A DNA stretch of 64,000 bases from Sphingosinicella xenopeptidilytica (GCF_042676985.1 NZ_JBHTIK010000008.1:186001-250000); one strand, 5' to 3'; positions 1 through 9,397 are shown, numbered from the stretch's first letter. Numbers and translations: made by a program. The notes: generated by a model from the letters alone, not told the origin.

Positions 1-357
1 CTGGTGGGTACATTCAATCCGGTAACGCGAACGATCTCGATCCGCTGTAGCGCGGGCGCCGCCTATACGGTCGGTCTCGACAACGGCGCCAACGCGAGCG
101 GCAGCACACGTCGCATGCGCCGCGGGGCGACCAGCGATTACCTCACGTACGAAATCTACCGCAATACGATCACGACGGATCGTTGGGGTAACGCAGGCGT
201 GGAAAGGCGCAGCAGCACAAGCGCAGACAGCAATCCCGGAATCTACGATGGGAGCACATTGCAGGGCTTCAGCTATCGAGCCGCTATCGATCCCGGTCAG
301 CCGACACCGCCCACCGGGACCTACACGGACACGATCATTCTCGACGTGACCTTCTGA
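1..357 (+). CDS. Spore coat U domain (SCPU) protein, C-terminal part
   Basis: The reading frame is open from the first base, so the gene begins outside the window and only about the last 118 residues are seen. The fragment has the look of the spore coat protein U / Csu-pilin-like domain: a beta-rich, secreted sequence with Cys in ISIRCSAGAAYTVGLDNG, a stretch ending YTDTIILDVTF, and charged Arg-rich strands between. Members are secreted or assembled on the cell surface through usher/chaperone systems. No partner usher or chaperone is visible here, so they would lie to the left. Family call is from remembered motif style; the exact role is unknown. Confidence 0.75.
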   Translation: MVGTFNPVTRTISIRCSAGAAYTVGLDNGANASGSTRRMRRGATSDYLTYEIYRNTITTDRWGNAGVERRSSTSADSNPGIYDGSTLQGFSYRAAIDPGQPTPPTGTYTDTIILDVTF

Positions 358-578
358 CTCTGTTTGCACCTCAAGCCAGCTTCAGCCGGTGATAACTCAG
401 CTGCCATGATCATGCGCTTACTGTGCCCGACCCGTCTACGTCAGCGGTCGGGACGCCAGTGTCCCTTACATGGAACGCGCTTGGCCATGCTCGAAGCGAC
501 GGATCGAACGGGGCAGATTGTGCAGCTGCGAACAAGCGTAGTATGATGCAGCGCAATGTGCATCGTGGGGACTTGCGT

Positions 579-2282
579 ATGGCCTCCCGGCTTTCGCTGG
601 CATATCAGTTCAAGCCTCACGAGCGCCCCACGCTGCCCGGCTCCCCTGCAAACCCTGACCATCCTGCCGCGCGGCGGCTGGGCTATCTTCTGGTTGGCGC
701 CCTCGTCGGGTTGACAGGCGGGCTTGGCAACGCGCTCATCAGCACCAACCTTGCGTTCGTGCAGGGCTCGCTCGGCCTTTACAGTGATGAAGCCGCATGG
801 CTGCCTGTCGCTTACGTCACGACCAACATTTGCGCCAATCTGCTGCTCATCAAGTATCGGATGCAGTTCGGACTTCAGCCTTTCGTGCGGTGGACGCTGG
901 TGGGCTATGCGGTTGCAACGCTTGCGCACCTCTTCGTTCACAGCTTCTCCACCGCCATCCTGATCCGCGCCATCAGCGGCATCGCGGCGAGCGGCCTCAC
1001 GACGCTTTCCGTGCTTTACATGATGCAGGGCATGTCCGCGGCAAAGCGGCTGGGCGGGCTCATGCTTGGCATCGGCATCCCGCAACTTGCGATGCCGCTT
1101 GCACGTGTCGTCGCGCCGGAGCTTCTCGAATGGGGCGATTGGCGGATGGCTTATTTCTTCGAGCTCGGCCTGGCGCTCGCCTCGCTCGCGGCCGTTATGG
1201 CCCTGCCGCTGCCGCCCAGCGAACGCCACAAAGTATTCGAACGCACCGATTTCCTCACCGTCGTCCTGTTCTTCCCCGGTATCGCCCTGCTTTGCGCCGT
1301 GCTCGGCCTCGGGCGTATCGTCTGGTGGACCGATGCGGAATGGATCGCATGGGCGCTGATCGGCGCCATCCTGCTGATTGGCGCGGCGCTGTTCATCGAG
1401 CACTATCGCAGCAATCCCTTGTTGCAGACCCGGTGGATCGGCACGCGGGAGATCGTTCGCATCGCCTTCGTCGCCATCGCTGTCAGAATTCTGCTTTCCG
1501 AGCAGGCATTCGGCTCGGTTGGCCTGCTGACGGCGCTCGGCATGGGAACCGACCAGCTGCGGACGCTTTACATTGTCATCTGCGTCGCCTCGCTTGCGGG
1601 CCTTGTCGCGTCGCTCGTCACGTTCAATCCCGCCAGCCCGGCGCGGCCCATTCGCATCGCATGTGTTTTGATCGCGATCGGCGCGTTTATGGACGCAGAC
1701 TCCACCAATCTGACGCGGCCTGCGAACCTCTATATCAGCCAGGCCTTGATCGGTTTCGGGGCTTTGTACTTCATCGGCCCGGCTATGATCATAGGCATTT
1801 CAAGGACGCTTCTCGCCGGGCCGCAGCACTTCATAAGCTGGATCGTGCTGTTTGGTGCCACGCAGAATCTGGGCGGCCTGATCGGCCCGGCTTTCCTCGG
1901 CAGTTTCCAGACGATCCGCGAGAAATATCATTCGCACCATCTCGTCGAACAGATCGTGCTCACCGATCCGCTCGCAGCGCAGCGCATCGCGGGCGGGGCC
2001 CGCGCAGTCGGAGGCGTGATCGCCGATCCGGCGCTGAGGTCGGCGGAAGGTACGGCGTTGTTGGGTTTGCAAGCGCGGCTTGAAGCCAACATTCTTGCCT
2101 TCAACGACGTTTTTCTCCTCCTTGGCATGCTGGCGTGCCTTGCGCTTGTATGGGGTATCCTGATCCAATTCCGCATGTGGAGGCTGGGAGAGCGCTCCCC
2201 GGTGGTTCAGCTGGCAGAACGTATGCAGGCCGCGATGGCAGAGGCGATGAAACAGAGCAAAACGGGGCAGACGCATGAGTGA
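579..2282 (+). CDS. DHA2-family MFS multidrug transporter (EmrB/QacA type)
   Basis: A 567-residue inner-membrane protein with about 14 hydrophobic segments, beginning near RRLGYLLVGALVGLTGG. It has the long polar loop before the last two segments that marks DHA2 drug:H+ antiporters (KYHSHHLVEQ to LLGLQARLEANILAFND). The ATG used here has a GGGG run about 9 bases upstream and starts MASRLSLAYQFKPHERP; an in-frame ATG pair at 543 is an alternative. The last 8 bases overlap the adaptor gene, so the two are translationally coupled. Together with the HlyD and NodT genes it should form an envelope-spanning efflux pump. The substrate is unknown. Confidence 0.87.
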   Translation: MASRLSLAYQFKPHERPTLPGSPANPDHPAARRLGYLLVGALVGLTGGLGNALISTNLAFVQGSLGLYSDEAAWLPVAYVTTNICANLLLIKYRMQFGLQPFVRWTLVGYAVATLAHLFVHSFSTAILIRAISGIAASGLTTLSVLYMMQGMSAAKRLGGLMLGIGIPQLAMPLARVVAPELLEWGDWRMAYFFELGLALASLAAVMALPLPPSERHKVFERTDFLTVVLFFPGIALLCAVLGLGRIVWWTDAEWIAWALIGAILLIGAALFIEHYRSNPLLQTRWIGTREIVRIAFVAIAVRILLSEQAFGSVGLLTALGMGTDQLRTLYIVICVASLAGLVASLVTFNPASPARPIRIACVLIAIGAFMDADSTNLTRPANLYISQALIGFGALYFIGPAMIIGISRTLLAGPQHFISWIVLFGATQNLGGLIGPAFLGSFQTIREKYHSHHLVEQIVLTDPLAAQRIAGGARAVGGVIADPALRSAEGTALLGLQARLEANILAFNDVFLLLGMLACLALVWGILIQFRMWRLGERSPVVQLAERMQAAMAEAMKQSKTGQTHE

Positions 2283-3384
2283 GGAAAAACGGCCTGACGG
2301 TGAAGTGGAAGGCGATGGGGCGGCTGAACCCTCGTCATGGCAACCGCCACGCAAGGATCGCAAGGCGATCGCGCTCATCGCGGCCCTCGTCCTCGCGGCC
2401 ATTTTCACCATCCTCTACGCTTGGCGCCTGCCGCCGTTCGCTGGGCGTTTCGAGCAGACCGACAACGCCTATGTGCGAGGTCGCACGACGGTCATCAGCC
2501 CGCAGGTTTCCGGGTACGTGAGCGCCGTCTCCGTGCGCGACTTTCAGCAGGTGAAAGCGGGAGACGTGCTCATTCGCATTGAGAACCGAACGTATCACGC
2601 TCGCGTTGAACAGGCACGGGCTTCCATGCTCGCGCAGGTCGCAAATCTCGACAATTCGTTGCAGGCCGAACGTGCGCGCAGGGCCGGCGAGCAGGCGCAG
2701 GACGCGGCGATCCGCAGTGCAGAGGCGCAGCTGCTCCGTGCGCAGGCGGACATGAGACGCGCCGATGCGCTGGTGGCCGACGGTTCAGTTTCGGCACGCG
2801 AGCAGGACCAGACCCGCGCCGCCTTGCGGCAGGCGGAGGCGCAGCTTCGGCAGGCGCATGCGGCGCGCGAGATTGCACGGCAGGATCTTCGTTCGGTCAC
2901 CGTGGGGCGGGGCGGGCTTTCGGCTGCGGTGGAAGCCGCCAAGGCGCAAATCCGGCTTGCCGAAATTGATCTCGACCACAGTATCATCCGCGCGCCCGAA
3001 GCCGGGCAGCTCAGCGAAATCGGCGTCCGCACCGGTCAGTTCGTTACGGCCGGTACCCAGCTCATGTTCCTCGTGCCGCGCGATTTCTGGGTCATCGCCA
3101 ATTTCAAGGAGGCGCAAACGAGCAACATGCGGATCGGGCAGCCCGCGACCTTCCGTGTCGATGCCCTCGGCGATGCGGAGCTGACGGGGCACGTCGAGAA
3201 CATGGCTCCTGCCGCCGGATCAGAATTCGCGGTGCTGAAAGCCGACAATGCGACCGGCAACTTCGTGAAGGTCGCGCAGCGGATCGCCGTGCGCATCCGC
3301 ATCGATCCCGGCCAGAAGTTGGCGGAACGGCTTCGCCCCGGCATGTCCGTTGTCGCGCGTATCGACACGAAGGGCGACCGATGA
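2275..3384 (+). CDS. HlyD/EmrA-family membrane fusion protein
   Basis: A 369-residue periplasmic adaptor. One membrane segment lies at about residues 29-48 (IALIAALVLAAIFTILYAW). A first lipoyl-like half follows, with the classic EmrA signature TDNAYVRGRTTVISPQVSGYV. An Ala/Gln/Arg-rich coiled-coil hairpin covers roughly 108-205, and the second half contains APEAGQLSEIGVRTGQFVTAGT and DFWVIANFKE. It links the MFS pump to the outer-membrane channel. It overlaps the pump gene by 8 bases and the NodT gene by 4, so all three are one operon. Confidence 0.92.
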   Translation: MSEEKRPDGEVEGDGAAEPSSWQPPRKDRKAIALIAALVLAAIFTILYAWRLPPFAGRFEQTDNAYVRGRTTVISPQVSGYVSAVSVRDFQQVKAGDVLIRIENRTYHARVEQARASMLAQVANLDNSLQAERARRAGEQAQDAAIRSAEAQLLRAQADMRRADALVADGSVSAREQDQTRAALRQAEAQLRQAHAAREIARQDLRSVTVGRGGLSAAVEAAKAQIRLAEIDLDHSIIRAPEAGQLSEIGVRTGQFVTAGTQLMFLVPRDFWVIANFKEAQTSNMRIGQPATFRVDALGDAELTGHVENMAPAAGSEFAVLKADNATGNFVKVAQRIAVRIRIDPGQKLAERLRPGMSVVARIDTKGDR

Positions 3385-4745
3385 GATTAGCCGCGGTGCT
3401 CTTTGCGGTCTCGATGCTTGCCGGATGTGCCGGGCCCGCGATCGAAACGGCTTCGGTTGCGCCGATTCAGGCGCCCGCCGCATGGCGCGTCGAGGCGGGG
3501 GCAAGTGCGCCGATCGAGCGGCAATGGTGGCAGGCATTCGGCGATGCAGAGCTAACTGTGCTTGTCGAGAAGGCGCAGGCGAACAATCCTGATGTCGGGA
3601 TTGCCGCAGCGCGTGTCCGGCAAGCGCGCGCGCAGGAGATGGCGGCGCGAGCATTGCTGTTTCCCTCGCTCGATTTCGGGGCGGCGGCGGGCCGGTCGCG
3701 AAGCGTCAATGCGTTCGGGCGGCCCGCTGAGCAAAGCTTCGCGCAGCCGCAATTCCAGGCGGCTTACGAGGTCGATCTGTTCGGCCGGATCGCCGATGAA
3801 GCGCGGGCGGGGCGTTCCGCGTGGCTTGCCAGCCAGACGGCGCACGATGCAACCACGCTTACTGTCTCGGGAGCGGTCGCAAGCGGTTATATTACGCTTC
3901 GCGCTCTCGATGCGCGATTGCAGATCACGCGCGAAACGCTTGCCGCGCGCGGCGAGGCGCTGCGGATCGCGCGTTCACGCGCTGCGGCCGGCTATGCGCC
4001 GCTGCTCGAACTTCGGCAGGCGGAGGCGGAGTATGAGGGCACGGCCCAGCTCGTTCCGCAGATCGAGATTGCCATCGCGCGTCAGGAAGATGCGCTCAGT
4101 CAGCTCGTTGGCGAGACGCCCCACACGATCGGACGCGGCAAGGACTTTCTGGCGCTCGCCGAACCCGGCGTGCCCGATACCCTGCCGTCCGAACTTCTGC
4201 AGCGACGGCCGGATATTGCAGCTGCGGAATTCCAGCTTGCCGCAGCCGATGCTTCGCTTTCGGCGGCACGGAAGCGGTTTCTTCCGCAGGTCCGCCTCAC
4301 CGCCAGCGCGGGTGCAGCCTTCTCCACCCTGCTTGCCGATCCGATCACGATCTGGTCGGTCGGCGGCAGCGTGCTCGCGCCGCTCTTCGAAGGGGGGAGA
4401 TTGCAGGCACAGGCGGAAAGCACGGCCGGGCGGCGCGACGAAGCGGCCTTCGCCTATCGGCGTGCGGCGCTCACGGCATTTCGCGAGGTCGAGGACAATC
4501 TGGCGGCGGTAAAGCATCTGTCGGTGCAGATGGAGCACGTCCGCGCCCAGCGCGATGTGCTTGCCGCAGGGCTGCAACTCGCAACCAACCGATACCGTGC
4601 GGGCTATTCCCCCTATCTCGAACAGCTCGATGCGCAGCGAGGTCTGCTTGCCGCCGAACTGAACCTCATCCAGACCCGCGCCGACGCTCTCGTCGCGCGC
4701 GTGGCGCTTTATCAGGCGATGGGGGGCGGGTGGGCCATCGAGTAG
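3381..4745 (+). CDS. NodT-family efflux outer-membrane lipoprotein
   Basis: A 454-residue outer-membrane factor of the TolC/NodT class. The N-terminus MRLAAVLFAVSMLAGCAG has a lipobox with Cys16 as the lipidation site. Two repeats of the long-helix OEP domain follow (ANNPDVGIAAARVRQARAQ in the first, RRPDIAAAEFQLAAADASL in the second), as expected for a TolC-like trimer subunit. It is the last gene of the three-gene export operon, overlapping the adaptor gene by ATGA. Length and motif order are normal for the family. Confidence 0.93.
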   Translation: MRLAAVLFAVSMLAGCAGPAIETASVAPIQAPAAWRVEAGASAPIERQWWQAFGDAELTVLVEKAQANNPDVGIAAARVRQARAQEMAARALLFPSLDFGAAAGRSRSVNAFGRPAEQSFAQPQFQAAYEVDLFGRIADEARAGRSAWLASQTAHDATTLTVSGAVASGYITLRALDARLQITRETLAARGEALRIARSRAAAGYAPLLELRQAEAEYEGTAQLVPQIEIAIARQEDALSQLVGETPHTIGRGKDFLALAEPGVPDTLPSELLQRRPDIAAAEFQLAAADASLSAARKRFLPQVRLTASAGAAFSTLLADPITIWSVGGSVLAPLFEGGRLQAQAESTAGRRDEAAFAYRRAALTAFREVEDNLAAVKHLSVQMEHVRAQRDVLAAGLQLATNRYRAGYSPYLEQLDAQRGLLAAELNLIQTRADALVARVALYQAMGGGWAIE

Positions 4746-4762
4746 TCAGAGGTGCATTTCTT

Positions 4763-4781
4763 TTCAAGTTTATCGAACATT
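4763..4781 (+). promoter_or_regulatory. Candidate LysR-binding motif, copy 1
   Basis: TTCAAGTTTATCGAACATT lies about 100 bases upstream of the YcaC-like hydrolase gene. Fifteen of 19 positions match a sequence at 10337-10355 in front of the LysR gene of the same cluster (shared TTCAAGT, TCGAAC and TT). An AT-rich stretch (AATAATTTTATAT) follows directly and could be the -10 region. Assignment as a regulator site is inference from the repetition. Confidence 0.5.
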
Positions 4782-4883
4782 CAGAATAATTTTATATGCC
4801 TGTTTCGTAGAAATGCCTCACCGTAAACCTGTCCTCACCCCCGAGCGGATCGGGGGCACAGGATTTCCAGAGGAGTTTCAGCC

Positions 4884-5543
4884 ATGTCGATCAAAGCGAC
4901 CCCGACCCCTGCCAAGGCGCTGCTTTCTCCGAGCAACCACGCCCTCGTTCTTATCGATTTCCAGTCACAGATGGCGTTCGCCACGAAGTCGATCGCTCCC
5001 GAGCTCTTGCGGAACAATGCCGCGCTCGTGGCGAGCGGCGCTGCGGGTTTCAAGGTTCCGACCATCCTCACCACCGTTGCGGAGAAGAGCTTCTCCGGCC
5101 CGATGTTCAGCGAGATCACGGATGCGTTTCCGGGACAGGCGATGCTCGATCGCACGTCGATGAACACCTGGGAAGACGCCGCCGTGATCGATGAGGTGAA
5201 CCGCATCGGAAAGGACCGCATCGTGTTTGCCGGTCTCTGGACCTCGGTCTGCATCGTCGGCCCCGTCCTCTCGGCGCTGGAGCAGGGGTTCGATGCCTAT
5301 GTCATCACCGATGCGAGCGGCGACATTTCAGAAGAAGCGCACGAGCGCGCCGTCGAGCGCATGGTGCAGGCGGGCGCGAAGCCGATGACCGCGCTCCAGT
5401 ACCTCCTCGAACTGCAGCGCGACTGGGCGCGTGCCGAGACCTACGACCTCACCACCGGCATCGCCCGCAAGTGGGGCGGCGCCTACGGACTCGGCATCAC
5501 CTACGCCAAGGCGATGTTCGGTGCCTCGGAAGGCGGTCACTGA
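4884..5543 (+). CDS. YcaC-like isochorismatase-family cysteine hydrolase
   Basis: A 219-residue cytosolic protein of the isochorismatase-like hydrolase superfamily. ALVLIDFQ supplies the acidic catalytic residue (Asp25) and GLWTSVCIVG the nucleophilic cysteine (Cys123). The C-terminal extension beyond about 190 (TTGIARKWGGAYGLGITYAKAMFG) is usual for the YcaC subgroup. A GAGGAG ribosome site lies 7-8 bases before the ATG. It heads a unit with XapX, amidohydrolase and MFS genes. YcaC-like enzymes have no settled substrate, so the reaction is not named. Confidence 0.88.
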   Translation: MSIKATPTPAKALLSPSNHALVLIDFQSQMAFATKSIAPELLRNNAALVASGAAGFKVPTILTTVAEKSFSGPMFSEITDAFPGQAMLDRTSMNTWEDAAVIDEVNRIGKDRIVFAGLWTSVCIVGPVLSALEQGFDAYVITDASGDISEEAHERAVERMVQAGAKPMTALQYLLELQRDWARAETYDLTTGIARKWGGAYGLGITYAKAMFGASEGGH

Positions 5544-5558
5544 TCGCCTTTTCCCCCG

Positions 5559-5589
5559 CGGCCGGGCCTTATCCCCCAAGGCCCGGCCG
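5559..5589 (+). terminator. Strong intra-cluster hairpin (partial terminator or processing site)
   Basis: A perfect 12-bp stem (CGGCCGGGCCTT at 5559-5570, its complement at 5578-5589) with a 7-base loop. It is followed by TTCCCCCTC, not a clean T run. It sits between the hydrolase stop and the XapX start, so it may lower expression of the downstream genes or protect the 3' end of the hydrolase message. Confidence 0.55.
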
Positions 5590-5631
5590 TTCCCCCTCAT
5601 CCACAACTGACAGGGAAGGATGGGCCGGATC

Positions 5632-5880
5632 ATGAAACTCTATCTTCTTTCACTGGGCGCGGGGCTGCTCGTCGGCGTCGTCTACAGCCTGCTCGGCGTC
5701 CGTTCGCCCGCCCCGCCGGTGATCGCGCTTGTCGGCCTTGCGGGCATCCTGCTCGGCGAGCAGCTGCTGCCGCTGGCGAAGCGTATCGGCAACCGCCCTG
5801 CGTTTGCCGAATTCGTCCGCGGCGACTGCGCGAAGCACGTGCTCGGATCGCTCCCTTCCAACACGGAGCGTGACGCATGA
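5632..5880 (+). CDS. XapX domain-containing small membrane protein
   Basis: An 82-residue protein that starts MKLYLLSLGAGLLVGVVYSLLGVRSPAPP and continues VIALVGLAGILLGEQLLP: two membrane segments with the short S-P-A-P-P link typical of the XapX (DUF1427) family. The chosen ATG is 13 bases past a GGAAGG ribosome site; the in-frame ATG at 5620 is almost on top of that site and less likely. It overlaps the amidohydrolase gene by ATGA. XapX proteins often accompany YcaC-like hydrolases and amidohydrolases of this kind, but their function is unknown. Confidence 0.85.
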   Translation: MKLYLLSLGAGLLVGVVYSLLGVRSPAPPVIALVGLAGILLGEQLLPLAKRIGNRPAFAEFVRGDCAKHVLGSLPSNTERDA

Positions 5881-7805
5881 AGACGATCACCCGGCGACAG
5901 GCGCTTGCCGGCGCCGCCACTACAGCTTTGCTGACCGCATCGGAGAGCCTTGCCATGAACCGCGACGACATCATCATCACGAATGCCAGGGTGACGACGC
6001 TGGACCGGGAGAACCCCAGCGCCGAGGCCGTGGCGATCCGGGACGGCAAGTTCCTCGCGGTCGGGTCCGAGCAGGAGGTGCGCGCCGCCGCGCCGGGCGC
6101 GCGGGTGATCGACGCGAAGGGCCGCCGCCTCATTCCCGGCCTCATCGACAGCCACATCCACGTGATCCGGGGCGGGCTCAATTACAACATGGAGCTGCGC
6201 TGGGAAGGCGTGCCGACGCTCGCCGACGCGATGGCGATGCTGAAGCGTCAGGCCGAGAACACACCGCCGCCGCAATGGGTGCGTGTCGTGGGTGGCTTCA
6301 CCGAGCACCAGTTCGCGGAGAAACGCCTGCCGACGCTGGATGAGATCAACGCCGCCGCGCCGGAGACGCCGGTGTTCATCCTGCACCTCTATGACCGTGC
6401 GCTGCTGAACGCCGCCGCGCTGCGGGCGGTGGGCTACACGAAGGACACGCCGAACCCGCCGGGCGGCGAGATCGTGCGCGATGCCGCCGGGAATCCCACG
6501 GGGCTCCTGCTCGCCCAGCCGAACGCGACGATCCTCTATTCGACGCTCGCCAAGGGCCCGAAGCTGCCGCCCGAATATCAGCTGAATTCGACAAAGCATT
6601 TCATGCGCGAATTGAATTCACTAGGCGTCACCAGTGTCGTCGATGCGGGCGGCGGTTCGCAGAACTACCCCGACGATTACGAGATCATCGAGAAGCTGCA
6701 TGAGGACGGCGAACTGACGCTGCGTATCGCCTACAACCTCTTCACGCAGAAGCCGAAGGAAGAGCTGAAGGATTTCGCGACGTGGTCGACGATGGTGAAG
6801 CCCGGCGACGGCGACGACACCTATCGGCACAACGGTGCGGGCGAGATGCTCGTCTATTCGGCTGCCGACTTCGAGGATTTCCGCGTCGCGCGGCCGGACA
6901 TGCCGCAGAACATGGAAACCGATCTCGAACCCGTCGTGCGCCTGCTCGCGGAGCGGCGCTGGCCGTGGCGGCTCCACGCGACCTATGACCAGACGATCGG
7001 CCGCGCGCTCGACGTGTTCGAAAAGGTGAACCGCGACGTGCCCTTCAATGGCCTGCACTGGTTCTTCGATCACGCCGAGACGATCAGCGAACGCAATATC
7101 GATCGTATCGCGGCGCTCGGCGGCGGCATCGCCGTGCAGCACCGTATGACATTTCAGGGCGAATATTTCGTCGAACGCTACGGCGCGAAGGCGGCCGAGG
7201 CGACGCCCCCGATCCGGCGCATGATGGAAGCGGGGATTCCTGTCGGCGCGGGCACCGATGCGACGCGTGTCGCCAGCTACAATCCGTGGGTGTCGCTGTC
7301 GTGGCTGGTCACGGGCAAGACGCTCGGCGGTCTCACGCTCTATCCGCCGCGCAATCGCCTCGACCGCGAGACCGCGCTGCGCCTGTGGACCGAGGCCAAC
7401 ACCTGGTTCTCGAACGAGGAAGGCAAGAAAGGGCAGATCAAGACCGGACAACTCGCCGACCTCGCGCTGCTCTCCGACGATTATTTCGGCGTGACGGAAA
7501 GCGAGATCGTGCACCTGCGCGCGGTGCTCACGATGCTCGGCGGCAAGGTCGTGCATGGAGAGGGCGATTTCACGCCGCTCGCCCCGGCGCTGCCGAAGGC
7601 GATGCCGGACTGGTCGCCGGTCGCCACGTTCGGCGGATATTACAGCGCGCCGGAAACCGCGAAGAAACTCGCCTCCGCCTGCGGCTGTCATTCCGCCTGC
7701 ACCGTGCACGGGCATGATCATGCCGCGGCGCTCGGAGCAGCCGTTCCCGCCGCCGACGTCCAGAGTTTCTGGGGTGCGCTCGGCTGCGGATGCTGGGCGG
7801 TCTAG
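5877..7805 (+). CDS. YtcJ-like metal-dependent amidohydrolase with N-terminal export signal
   Basis: A 642-residue protein of the amidohydrolase_3 (YtcJ/LAF3) group. The start MKTITRRQALAGAATTALLTASESLA looks like a twin-arginine-type export signal. The metal-binding HxH is at His93/His95 in IPGLIDSHIHV, with later His residues in HWFFDHAET and an Asp in GAGTDATRV. The last 45 residues are unusual for the core family: Cys- and His-rich, with CGCHSACTVHGHDH and a final GCGCWAV. These enzymes hydrolyse C-N or related bonds; the substrate cannot be told. It follows XapX with a 4-base overlap. Confidence 0.87.
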   Translation: MKTITRRQALAGAATTALLTASESLAMNRDDIIITNARVTTLDRENPSAEAVAIRDGKFLAVGSEQEVRAAAPGARVIDAKGRRLIPGLIDSHIHVIRGGLNYNMELRWEGVPTLADAMAMLKRQAENTPPPQWVRVVGGFTEHQFAEKRLPTLDEINAAAPETPVFILHLYDRALLNAAALRAVGYTKDTPNPPGGEIVRDAAGNPTGLLLAQPNATILYSTLAKGPKLPPEYQLNSTKHFMRELNSLGVTSVVDAGGGSQNYPDDYEIIEKLHEDGELTLRIAYNLFTQKPKEELKDFATWSTMVKPGDGDDTYRHNGAGEMLVYSAADFEDFRVARPDMPQNMETDLEPVVRLLAERRWPWRLHATYDQTIGRALDVFEKVNRDVPFNGLHWFFDHAETISERNIDRIAALGGGIAVQHRMTFQGEYFVERYGAKAAEATPPIRRMMEAGIPVGAGTDATRVASYNPWVSLSWLVTGKTLGGLTLYPPRNRLDRETALRLWTEANTWFSNEEGKKGQIKTGQLADLALLSDDYFGVTESEIVHLRAVLTMLGGKVVHGEGDFTPLAPALPKAMPDWSPVATFGGYYSAPETAKKLASACGCHSACTVHGHDHAAALGAAVPAADVQSFWGALGCGCWAV

Positions 7806-7807
7806 CG

Positions 7808-9397
7808 ATGACGCCCGCTGCTGCCGGTGTCGCGAAAGCCGCCGGGCCGCTCAGCTTTCCGGTGTTCCGTGCGCTCTGGATCGCCACGGTCGTCTCCAAT
7901 GTCGGTACGTGGATGCACGATGTCGGTGCGGGCTGGTTGATGACCTCGCTGAGCCCCAGTCCGCTGCTGGTGGCAATGGTGCAGGCAGTGACGACACTGC
8001 CGATGTTCCTGCTCGCGCTGCCGTCCGGCGCGCTCGCCGATATCCTCGACCGGCGGCGGATGCTGCTTGCGGCGCAATTGCTGGGCCTTACGGCGGCGGC
8101 GGTGCTCGCGGTGCTGACGTGGCAGGGGCTGACAACGCCTTATGTGCTGCTCGCAGCCACTTTTGTGCTCGGCATCGCCGCTGCGCTCAGCGCGCCGGTC
8201 TTCCAGGCCATCGTGCCCGAACTCGTCGACACGAAGACCCTGCCGGAGGCGGTTGCGCTCAACAGCCTTGGGGTCAATATCTCGCGCGCCATCGGCCCGG
8301 CGCTCGGCGGCGTCATCGTCGCGCTCGCCGGAACCCCCGCCGTCTTCGCGCTCAACGCGCTCTCGGTGGTCGCGGTTCTCTTCGTGCTGCTTCGCTGGCA
8401 GCGCCCGGCAACGGCGCACGCCCTGCCGCCCGAACATTTTTTCGGCGCGCTGAAAGCCGGCTACCGCTACGCGCGCCATGCGCCCGCGTTGCGGTTGGTG
8501 CTGATCCGCGCGGTCGGTTTCTTCGTGTTCGGCAGTGCGCTCTGGGCGATGCTGCCGCTGGTGGCGCGGCGCGGCCTCGGGCTCGATGCGGCAGGCTATG
8601 GCGCGCTCCTCGGCTGCATGGGCGCGGGCGCGGTGATCGGCGCGCTGTTGCTGAAGCGGCTGCGGAAGCGCGTTGCCGCGAACACGATCTCGATCGGCGC
8701 GACAGTGCTGTTCGCGCTCGCCACGCTTTCGCTTGCGCTGGCCGGAAGCGCGGTGTTCGCGGGTGCCGTGATGCTCGTTGCGGGCCTTGCGTGGATCGGG
8801 ATGCTCACCTCGCTCAATGTCGCCGCGCAGATGGCTTCGCCCGGCTGGGTGAAGGCGCGCGCGCTCGCCTTTTACCTGCTGGTCTTTCAGGGGGCGATGA
8901 CGGGCGGCAGCGTGCTGTGGGGCGCGCTCGCGGCACGCACCGATGTTGCGACCGCGCTGACCCTCGCCGGGATCGGGCAGGGCGCGGCGCTGCTGCTGGC
9001 CATATTTTGGCGGCTTCCCAGCGGCGGTGCGGTCGATCTGGCGCCGTCCAACCACTGGGCGGAGCCGGTCGTCGCGGTGCCGCCCGCCGGGGATCGCGGC
9101 CCGGTGCTGATCGAGATCGAATACCGTGTCGATCCCGCGCGGGCACCTGAATTCATCGCGGCGCTGCGCCGGTTCAGCACCGTCCGCCGCCGCGACGGCG
9201 CGATCCGCTGGGACGTGTGGGAGGATGCCGCCGAACCCGGCCGCGTGACCGAGGGCTTCGTCGTCGAAAGCTGGCTAGAACATCAGCGGCAGCACGCGCG
9301 CGTGACCCACGCCGATCGCATCGATCAGGAAACGCTGAACGCCTTCCACATCGGCGATACGCCGCCGGTGGTTCGCCACCTGCTGCGCCCGGCCTGA
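7808..9397 (+). CDS. MFS_3-family transporter with C-terminal ABM-like domain
   Basis: A 529-residue carrier. Residues 1-410 form about 12 membrane segments, with the MFS loop motif GALADILDRRRMLL and the start PVFRALWIATVVSNVGTWMHDVGAGWLM typical of the transmembrane secretion effector (MFS_3, EntS-like) group. From about residue 430 a soluble domain begins (GPVLIEIEYRVDPARAPEFIAA to HADRIDQETLN), a ferredoxin-like fold of the antibiotic-biosynthesis-monooxygenase type, which this group normally carries. The second ATG was chosen because GGGCGG lies 9 bases before it. Two bases separate it from the amidohydrolase stop. Confidence 0.88.
   Translation: MTPAAAGVAKAAGPLSFPVFRALWIATVVSNVGTWMHDVGAGWLMTSLSPSPLLVAMVQAVTTLPMFLLALPSGALADILDRRRMLLAAQLLGLTAAAVLAVLTWQGLTTPYVLLAATFVLGIAAALSAPVFQAIVPELVDTKTLPEAVALNSLGVNISRAIGPALGGVIVALAGTPAVFALNALSVVAVLFVLLRWQRPATAHALPPEHFFGALKAGYRYARHAPALRLVLIRAVGFFVFGSALWAMLPLVARRGLGLDAAGYGALLGCMGAGAVIGALLLKRLRKRVAANTISIGATVLFALATLSLALAGSAVFAGAVMLVAGLAWIGMLTSLNVAAQMASPGWVKARALAFYLLVFQGAMTGGSVLWGALAARTDVATALTLAGIGQGAALLLAIFWRLPSGGAVDLAPSNHWAEPVVAVPPAGDRGPVLIEIEYRVDPARAPEFIAALRRFSTVRRRDGAIRWDVWEDAAEPGRVTEGFVVESWLEHQRQHARVTHADRIDQETLNAFHIGDTPPVVRHLLRPA

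Noticed and set aside
426..452. CCCGACC/GGTCGGG hairpin after the spore-coat-U gene considered as terminator
   Set aside because: Only 7 bp with a 13-base loop and no following T run; too weak to list.
441..1403. Long open frame (320 codons) on the minus strand opposite the DHA2 transporter
   Set aside because: Arg/Gln/His-rich, low-complexity translation typical of the antisense of a GC-rich membrane protein gene; no motif or ribosome site.
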